64,000 nt of DNA, taken from assembly GCF_003477885.1 (NCBI RefSeq), contig NZ_QUEE01000009.1, forward strand, positions 1 through 64,000, written 5' to 3'. Positions 59,985-64,000 of the stretch are shown one piece after another. A model generated the notes under the pieces. The model saw nothing but the letters and a program-made list of their open reading frames with translations, made no database searches and had not been told where the DNA came from. This DNA is from Lachnotalea sp. AF33-28 (GTDB lineage Bacteria; Bacillota; Clostridia; Lachnospirales; Lachnospiraceae). The position numbers and the translations under genes were made by a program. The first letter of the stretch is position 1; every line of letters starts with the position of its first letter.

Positions 59985-61817
59985 TTATGATTTCGCGTTA
60001 TGGGCCGCACGTTTTCTCATCACAGGGTCCAGAATCTTTTTGCGGATACGGAGGTTTTTGGGGGTCACCTCCAAAAGCTCATCGGTCTCGATAAACTCCA
60101 GGCTCTGCTCCAGGCTTAAATCTTTCCTGGGAACCAGTTTGAGCGCGTCATCCGATCCGGAAGCACGGGTATTGGTCAGCTGCTTTTTCTTGCAGACGTT
60201 TACCTCAATGTCATCCCCCTTGGGATTCTGGCCGATTACCATGCCGGCATATACCTTTTCGCCGGGGCCTACAAACAGATCCCCTCTTTCCTGGGCATTA
60301 AACAGGCCGTAGGTGATGGTTTCTCCCGATTCATACGCGATCAGGGAACCCTGCTTGCGGTAGGATATATCCCCCTTATAAGGGCCGAACCCTTCAAAGG
60401 ACTGGTTTAAGATACCGTTGCCCTTGGTATCCGTCATGAATTCCCCGCGGTAGCCGATCAGGCCGCGGCTGGGGATGGAAAACTCCAGCCTTGTATAGCC
60501 GCCGTTTCCCGGCGCCATGCCCTGCAGCTCGCCCTTGCGGAGGCTTAACTTCTGGATCACATTGCCGGAAAATTCATCCGGCACATCGATGTATACTAAC
60601 TCCATGGGCTCAAGAAGAGCCCCTCTTTCATCCTTTTTATATAAAACCTCCGCCTTGCTGACAGCAAATTCATAGCCTTCACGGCGCATATTCTCAATCA
60701 GTACGGACAGATGCAGCTCTCCGCGTCCGGATACCTTAAAGCAGTCAGGCGTGACCTCCTCCACCCGCAGGCTGACATCCGTATTTAATTCACGGAACAG
60801 ACGGTCGCGCAGATGCCTGGAGGTGACGAATTTCCCCTCCTGCCCCGCTAACGGGCTGTCGTTAACCAGGAAATTCATGGCAATGGTGGGCTCGGATATC
60901 TTCTGGAACAGAATCGGCATCGGATTTTCCGGTGAGCAGAGCGTATCCCCGATATGGATATCGGAAATACCCGATACAGCCACGATGGATCCTACGGTGG
61001 CGCTCTCCACCTCCACCTTGTTCAGCCCGTCAAACTCATACAGGCGGCTGACCTTTACGCGCCGCTGCTTGCCCAGGTCATGGGCATTGACGATCACAAC
61101 CTCCTGATTGACTTTCAGGCAGCCGTTATCGATCTTTCCTACGCCGATGCGGCCTACATATTCATTATAATCAATGGTGCTGATCAGCATCTGGGTATCC
61201 GCATCGGGATCTCCCTCGGGCGCCGGTATATGTGAGACGATCGTCTCAAACAGCGGGGACATGTCCACGTGGGGATCGTCCAGGCTGCGCACCGCATAGC
61301 CGTCTCTGGCTGAGGCGAACAAAAACGGGCAGTCCAGCTGCTCATCAGACGCTTCCAGATCCATTAACAGTTCCAGAATCTCATCGATAACCTCAGAGGG
61401 CCTCGCTTCCGGACGGTCGATCTTGTTGATACATACGATCACCGAAAGGTCTAACTCCAGGGCCTTTTTCAAAACGAATTTCGTCTGAGGCATGGAACCT
61501 TCAAAGGCATCCACCACAAGAATCACGCCGTTGACCATCTTAAGCACGCGCTCCACCTCCCCGCCGAAATCCGCATGGCCGGGGGTGTCCACAATGTTGA
61601 TCTTGGTTCCCTTATACTGCACCGCAGTGTTTTTAGACAAAATCGTGATGCCGCGCTCTCTCTCGATATCGTTGGAGTCCATAACGCGTTCCGCGACCTC
61701 CTGGTTCTCTCGAAAAACACCGCTCTGCTTCAGCAATACATCCACCAGAGTCGTTTTGCCATGATCAACATGCGCAATTATCGCTACATTTCTTACATCT
61801 TCGCGTTTCATTTTCAT
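59985..61817 (-). CDS. typA: translational GTPase TypA/BipA
   Basis: The 610-residue protein begins VAIIAHVDHGKTTLVD, followed by RERGITILSKNTA (switch I), DTPGHADFGGEVER (G3) and NKIDRPEARP (G4). Domains II, III, V and the TypA-specific C-terminal domain follow, including IPSRGLIGYRGEFMTDT. It is a ribosome-associated GTPase involved in 50S assembly and stress adaptation. An ATG two codons in is also possible as start. It has a perfect consensus promoter. Confidence 0.97.
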   Translation of the reverse strand: MKMKREDVRNVAIIAHVDHGKTTLVDVLLKQSGVFRENQEVAERVMDSNDIERERGITILSKNTAVQYKGTKINIVDTPGHADFGGEVERVLKMVNGVILVVDAFEGSMPQTKFVLKKALELDLSVIVCINKIDRPEARPSEVIDEILELLMDLEASDEQLDCPFLFASARDGYAVRSLDDPHVDMSPLFETIVSHIPAPEGDPDADTQMLISTIDYNEYVGRIGVGKIDNGCLKVNQEVVIVNAHDLGKQRRVKVSRLYEFDGLNKVEVESATVGSIVAVSGISDIHIGDTLCSPENPMPILFQKISEPTIAMNFLVNDSPLAGQEGKFVTSRHLRDRLFRELNTDVSLRVEEVTPDCFKVSGRGELHLSVLIENMRREGYEFAVSKAEVLYKKDERGALLEPMELVYIDVPDEFSGNVIQKLSLRKGELQGMAPGNGGYTRLEFSIPSRGLIGYRGEFMTDTKGNGILNQSFEGFGPYKGDISYRKQGSLIAYESGETITYGLFNAQERGDLFVGPGEKVYAGMVIGQNPKGDDIEVNVCKKKQLTNTRASGSDDALKLVPRKDLSLEQSLEFIETDELLEVTPKNLRIRKKILDPVMRKRAAHNAKS

Positions 61818-61896
61818 AAAAACCGTTCTCTCTCTTTCCTTTGTGAAAGCCTCTTATTTTATATTCCATGCCCGATGGGCACAAAAAACCAGTATC

Positions 61897-61925
61897 ATTA
61901 TAGTATTATGAGGAAGATCTGTCAA
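61897..61925 (-). promoter_or_regulatory. consensus sigma-A promoter of typA
   Basis: On the minus strand TTGACA (61920-61925) and TATAAT (61897-61902) are exactly 17 bases apart, with no mismatch to consensus. The leader of about 75 bases has a small GCCC/GGGC hairpin. Confidence 0.9.
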
Positions 61926-61930
61926 TCATT

Positions 61931-62533
61931 TTAGTCTCCCTCCGGATATCTTGAAAAGACTCCGTTCTTTGTTACGGTTATCGTGCCGTCGCTGTCCATG
62001 TGGACCAGCATGCCGTCACTGCCGAACTCCACGAATACCACTCTGCCCCAAGCGTCGTAACAGATGATGATGCCCGGCTGTTTGTATTGCTTCTCATAGG
62101 CGCTGACTTCTATACCAAGCGGGTTGTGGGAGTTGTTCATCTTATAGGTGGCTGTCTTTTTATCCGCGCTGTCCAGATATTTTAAAACCTGCTCCGCTAT
62201 GGCTATATGGACGGCGTTATTGTCCGCTTTCTTGCTGTTCTGTACCATATAAAGCATATAGTTGGTGACACGCCCGTATTTTTCCTTGCCCGCTCCCGAC
62301 TGTATCAGGGAACTCTTAAAATCGGCATTGACCGCATACTGTTCCGATATCGTGGCCTGGGCGGCTACGAACAGGCCTCTCGCCTCGGAGATCAGTTTCT
62401 TTTCCCTGGCTTTTTCAATATATCCGGTCAGTGTGGGGATCAGTATGGCGGCCAAAATGGCCAGGATCACCAGCACCACAATCAGCTCCACCAATGTAAA
62501 ACCCTTTTTATTATCGGACTTGTTCAGCTTCAT
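61931..62533 (-). CDS. type IV pilin-like protein with prepilin leader
   Basis: The roughly 200-residue protein has the prepilin motif KKG-FTLVELIVVLVILAIL: cleavage after the glycine and methylation of Phe, with Glu5 present, followed by one hydrophobic helix. The body has a pilin-like alpha/beta head without recognised family features. Type IV pilins or pseudopilins need assembly proteins, none of which lie here. The start at 62533 gives an 11-residue leader; its ribosome site is weak (GGGGTAGAG), so an ATG at 62575 is an alternative. Confidence 0.8.
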   Translation of the reverse strand: MKLNKSDNKKGFTLVELIVVLVILAILAAILIPTLTGYIEKAREKKLISEARGLFVAAQATISEQYAVNADFKSSLIQSGAGKEKYGRVTNYMLYMVQNSKKADNNAVHIAIAEQVLKYLDSADKKTATYKMNNSHNPLGIEVSAYEKQYKQPGIIICYDAWGRVVFVEFGSDGMLVHMDSDGTITVTKNGVFSRYPEGD

Positions 62534-62654
62534 TCGGACTCTACCCCGTATTATATGTATTTTAATGTCATTCATTCTACTATCATAATCCAAAATATCC
62601 TTCATATCAACGTCTTTTAAATATTTATTTGCTTTATTTGCTGAACACTCATAT

Positions 62655-62860
62655 GTTACTGTTCACGGCTGCCGATCAAGCAGCGCATGGCGGGGCAGAG
62701 TATAGTCCTCATAGGGATCCCTTGAAGCCCGCCGGTTCTTTCGCTGCGTAGTTTGCAGCGTTAGAACCGCTGCGCGCTTCACGGAGCGAGAGCGCGTCCC
62801 TATGAGGACTATACTCTGCCCCGCCATGCGCGGGACGTTAACAAATCCGTGAACAGCAAC
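62655..62860 (-). mobile_element. 206-bp hairpin MITE, copy 2
   Basis: Ends GTTACTGTTCACGG (62655-62668) and CCGTGAACAGCAAC (62847-62860) are inverted repeats with one mismatch. ACTCATAT lies directly outside both ends (62647-62654 and 62861-62868), an 8-bp target duplication. The arms GCAGAGTATAGTCCTCAT and ATGAGGACTATACTCTGC differ from copy 1 in paired positions, so base pairing is kept. No transposase is encoded; a short open frame inside is a by-product of the repeat. Confidence 0.9.
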
Positions 62861-62911
62861 ACTCATATTCTTAACAATTGCTTACATTTTGCTGTCCTGG
62901 GGCCGGCCGCC

Positions 62912-62940
62912 TTGAACCTGGCTGCAATCTGTGTTAGACT
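62912..62940 (+). promoter_or_regulatory. promoter of the adenylating-enzyme gene
   Basis: TTGAAC (62912-62917) and TAGACT (62935-62940) are 17 bases apart. The ATG follows 34 bases after the -10 box. Confidence 0.65.
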
Positions 62941-62973
62941 CTAAAAATGACAATAAACCGAATGAGGAATACC

Positions 62974-64000
62974 ATGAACAACATACTGGACTATCTGGAA
63001 AATTCCGCAGCAAAATATCCGGACAAGACAGCCTTTGCCGATGAACACGGAAGCTGTACCTATCGCGAGCTTCTAAATAAGGCCAAAAGAAGCGGCTCCG
63101 CACTGGCGCAGCGCTTCTTAAGACGCTCTCCGGTGGCCGTGCTGGCCGATAAGAGCACGGATGTGATCATAGCTTTTATGGGCATTGTTTACGCGGGCTG
63201 TTTCTATGTCATGCTGGACCCCTCACAGCCGGATGCCAGGCTCAATCAAATACTGGACACGCTGCGCCCGGAAGCGCTGCTTATCGGCGGCGGCTGTGAA
63301 AAGAAGGCAGAGAACCTGGACTATGAAGGTCCTTTGCTGCCGCTGCAGCTGTGGGAGCAGGCCGTGAAAGATGAGGCGGCACTTGAGGAAATACGCAGGC
63401 AGGCGCTGGATACGGACCCTCTGTACGGGATCTTCACCTCCGGTTCCACCGGACGGCCCAAGGGCGTGGTGGTCAGCCACAGAAGCGTCATCGATTTTAT
63501 GGAGTATTTCACGGAGCTCTTCTCCATCACCGCGCAGGATGTCATAGGAAATCAGGCGCCCTTTGATTTTGACGTGTCCGTTAAGGATATCTACGCCACC
63601 TTAAAGGCCGGGGCCACGATGGAGATCCTGCCGAAACAGCTGTTTTCCTTTCCGGCAAAGCTGCTGGATTATCTCTGTGAACGCCGGGTCACCACGGCCA
63701 TCTGGGCCGTATCGGCCCTGTGCATCATCAGCACATTAAACGGCTTTTCCTACCGTGTGCCCACCCATCTGAACAAGATTCTGTTCAGCGGGGAAGTGAT
63801 GCCCGTATCCCATCTGAATATATGGAGGGAACATCTGCCGGACGCCCTCTTTGTCAATCTGTACGGGCCGACGGAGATCACATGCAACTGTACCTATTAT
63901 ATTGTGGACAAAACGTTTGCGCCCGGTGAAACGCTTCCGATCGGAATCCCGTTTCCCAACGAGTCCGTATTTCTGCTGGACACAGAGGACCGCCCGGTCA
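62974..64000 (+). CDS. amino-acid adenylating enzyme, DltA-like (partial at window end)
   Basis: The frame stays open from 62974 for 342 codons to the window edge. It shows adenylation-domain motifs in order: TYRELLNKAK near residue 30, GCFYVMLDPSQPDARL near 80, the ATP loop FTSGSTGRPKGVVVSH near 155, NQAPFDFDVS near 192 and LYGPTEIT near 305. The spacing resembles D-alanine:carrier-protein ligase DltA and stand-alone adenylation proteins. The C-terminal lid and anything beyond are outside the window, so a DltA role or a peptide-synthetase module cannot be separated. TGAGGAA serves as ribosome site. Confidence 0.82.
   Translation, partial: MNNILDYLENSAAKYPDKTAFADEHGSCTYRELLNKAKRSGSALAQRFLRRSPVAVLADKSTDVIIAFMGIVYAGCFYVMLDPSQPDARLNQILDTLRPEALLIGGGCEKKAENLDYEGPLLPLQLWEQAVKDEAALEEIRRQALDTDPLYGIFTSGSTGRPKGVVVSHRSVIDFMEYFTELFSITAQDVIGNQAPFDFDVSVKDIYATLKAGATMEILPKQLFSFPAKLLDYLCERRVTTAIWAVSALCIISTLNGFSYRVPTHLNKILFSGEVMPVSHLNIWREHLPDALFVNLYGPTEITCNCTYYIVDKTFAPGETLPIGIPFPNESVFLLDTEDRPV

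Noticed and set aside
62663..62866. 67-codon minus-strand frame within MITE copy 2
   Set aside because: It spans the hairpin arms and shares its peptide with copy 1 purely because the DNA is repeated; no ribosome site.
1..64000. CRISPR arrays, tRNA or rRNA genes
   Set aside because: No regularly spaced repeats and no cloverleaf or ribosomal RNA sequence were seen; the repeats found are leader hairpins and MITEs.

Overview
The window reads as chromosome of a Gram-positive gut-type Clostridia, most likely a Lachnospiraceae member. This is inferred from LplABC-type sugar transporters with LTGC-type lipoboxes, AraC/YetA and GH105 gene sets, an L-box lysine riboswitch ahead of dapA, BlaI/M56 pairs and strong AGGAGG ribosome sites. 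Most of it has balanced base composition. The first 1.4 kb is visibly AT-rich and looks acquired.

Layout. 1-1.4 kb: a truncated AAA ATPase on AT-rich DNA. 1.7-13.7 kb, minus strand: an OPA-type MFS carrier, then an eight-gene carbohydrate operon (GH105 hydrolase, two LplBC permeases, solute-binding lipoprotein, two PHP-domain proteins, an alpha/alpha-toroid protein and a beta-propeller protein). It is driven by a promoter with an ACACGTGT operator in its spacer. 13.8-16.6 kb: blaI/M56 antirepressor pair and luxS. 16.6-19.0 kb: a graveyard of a GH116-like glycosidase, type I restriction-modification genes, RhuM and a HamA-like (Hachiman) gene. 19.0-24.1 kb, minus: traX, a GlgX-like protein lacking its catalytic residues, an Uup-type ABC-F protein and exodeoxyribonuclease III. 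24.4-26.1 kb: a second ABC-F protein. 26.2-35.1 kb, plus: a second rhamnogalacturonan-type locus (membrane AraC regulator, LplBC, lipoprotein, YetA/PL26-like protein). 35.2-39.4 kb, minus: an AlbA_2 regulator and purC-purB. 39.4-46.9 kb, plus: a seven-gene operon joining an M20 amidohydrolase, a solitary NifH-like Fe protein, a D-aminoacylase-type amidohydrolase and a PotABCD-like importer. 46.9-48.9 kb: small lipoprotein and an autoregulated ECF sigma/RsiV pair. 49-51 kb, minus: dapA-dapB under a lysine riboswitch. 51-52.5 kb: CobO-like protein and a two-OB-fold SSB. 52.7-58.7 kb, plus: GT2, GtrA, YfhO and argH. 58.8-62.5 kb, minus: YhcH-family protein, HD protein, typA and a pilin-like protein. 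63 kb to the end: start of an amino-acid adenylating enzyme.

Three things stand out. (1) A roughly 50-bp two-hairpin element occurs five times, always in sense orientation just upstream of a ribosome-binding site (blaI, yetA-like twice in tandem, purB, potD-like). One stem pair covaries between copies. (2) The solitary NifH-like protein keeps both Fe-S ligand cysteines and sits inside an amidohydrolase/polyamine-type importer operon with no NifD/NifK partner in view. (3) A 206-bp hairpin MITE has two full copies with terminal inverted repeats and target duplications, plus a remnant in the exodeoxyribonuclease III leader.
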